Positions 5,715 to 5,772 of a DNA stretch of 5,772 nt are shown here, one piece after another. Source of the stretch: an archaeon (lineage in GTDB: Archaea > Methanobacteriota > Methanobacteria > Methanobacteriales > Methanobacteriaceae). Every line of letters starts with the position of its first letter. Within the stretch, counting starts at the first letter, position 1. The notes below the pieces were generated by a model. It was not told the DNA's origin. It did no database searches and saw only the letters and a list, made by a program, of their open reading frames with translations. The stretch lies in the NCBI GenBank assembly GCA_024409145.1, contig JAKSUF010000095.1:1-5772 (forward strand), in the 5' to 3' direction. The position numbers were made by a program, and so were the translations under genes.

Positions 5715-5772
5715 ATATTTTATTAATAAAAACATAAATAATTTTCTAAAATAAAAAATGAAATATATAATT

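Overview
The window is very AT-rich (non-coding stretches are almost pure A/T) and archaeal. It encodes a proteasome-activating nucleotidase (PAN), a THUMP-type archaeal tRNA guanine-N2 methyltransferase, a tRNA without an encoded CCA end, and a textbook archaeal box C/D guide RNA. The extreme AT content, Asn/Ile/Lys-rich proteins and AAGGAG ribosome-binding sites suggest a member of the Methanobacteriales, with Methanosphaera or Methanobrevibacter the best guess. That placement is inference, not proof.

Almost everything is on the minus strand, so the biological order runs from high to low coordinates. tRNA-Thr(CGT) (5604-5678) ends in a T tract. After a 284-bp AT-rich spacer comes pan (4027-5319), whose product unfolds substrates for the 20S proteasome. 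The next 417-bp intergenic region holds two related hairpin/direct repeats (3926-4001), a GC-rich island that is a complete 60-nt box C/D sRNA (3833-3892), and a 3 x 18-bp A/T tandem repeat (3733-3786). A 780-codon gene follows (1267-3609). Its first ~170 residues are a two-helix membrane anchor plus a bacterial-PH-like (bPH2, YdbS-type) domain, and its remaining ~600 residues are a low-complexity Asn/Gln/Tyr-rich tail that becomes lysine-rich at the end. After a 121-bp spacer with a 16-bp-period repeat comes a Trm-G10/Trm11-type tRNA methyltransferase (111-1145), which ends in a hairpin plus T-rich tract. At the left edge a short plus-strand reading frame (1-54) looks like the convergent 3' end of another gene.

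The genes do not form one obvious operon. Spacers are large, each gene has its own plausible TATA-like element, and functions differ (protein quality control, RNA modification, an unknown membrane protein). Three elements belong to RNA maturation: the C/D sRNA, the tRNA and the tRNA methyltransferase. The most interesting items are the unannotated-looking C/D sRNA, whose D-side guide lands, with imperfect pairing, on the 16S rRNA decoding-site nucleotide equivalent to C1402, and the PH-like membrane protein with its very long prion-like tail.
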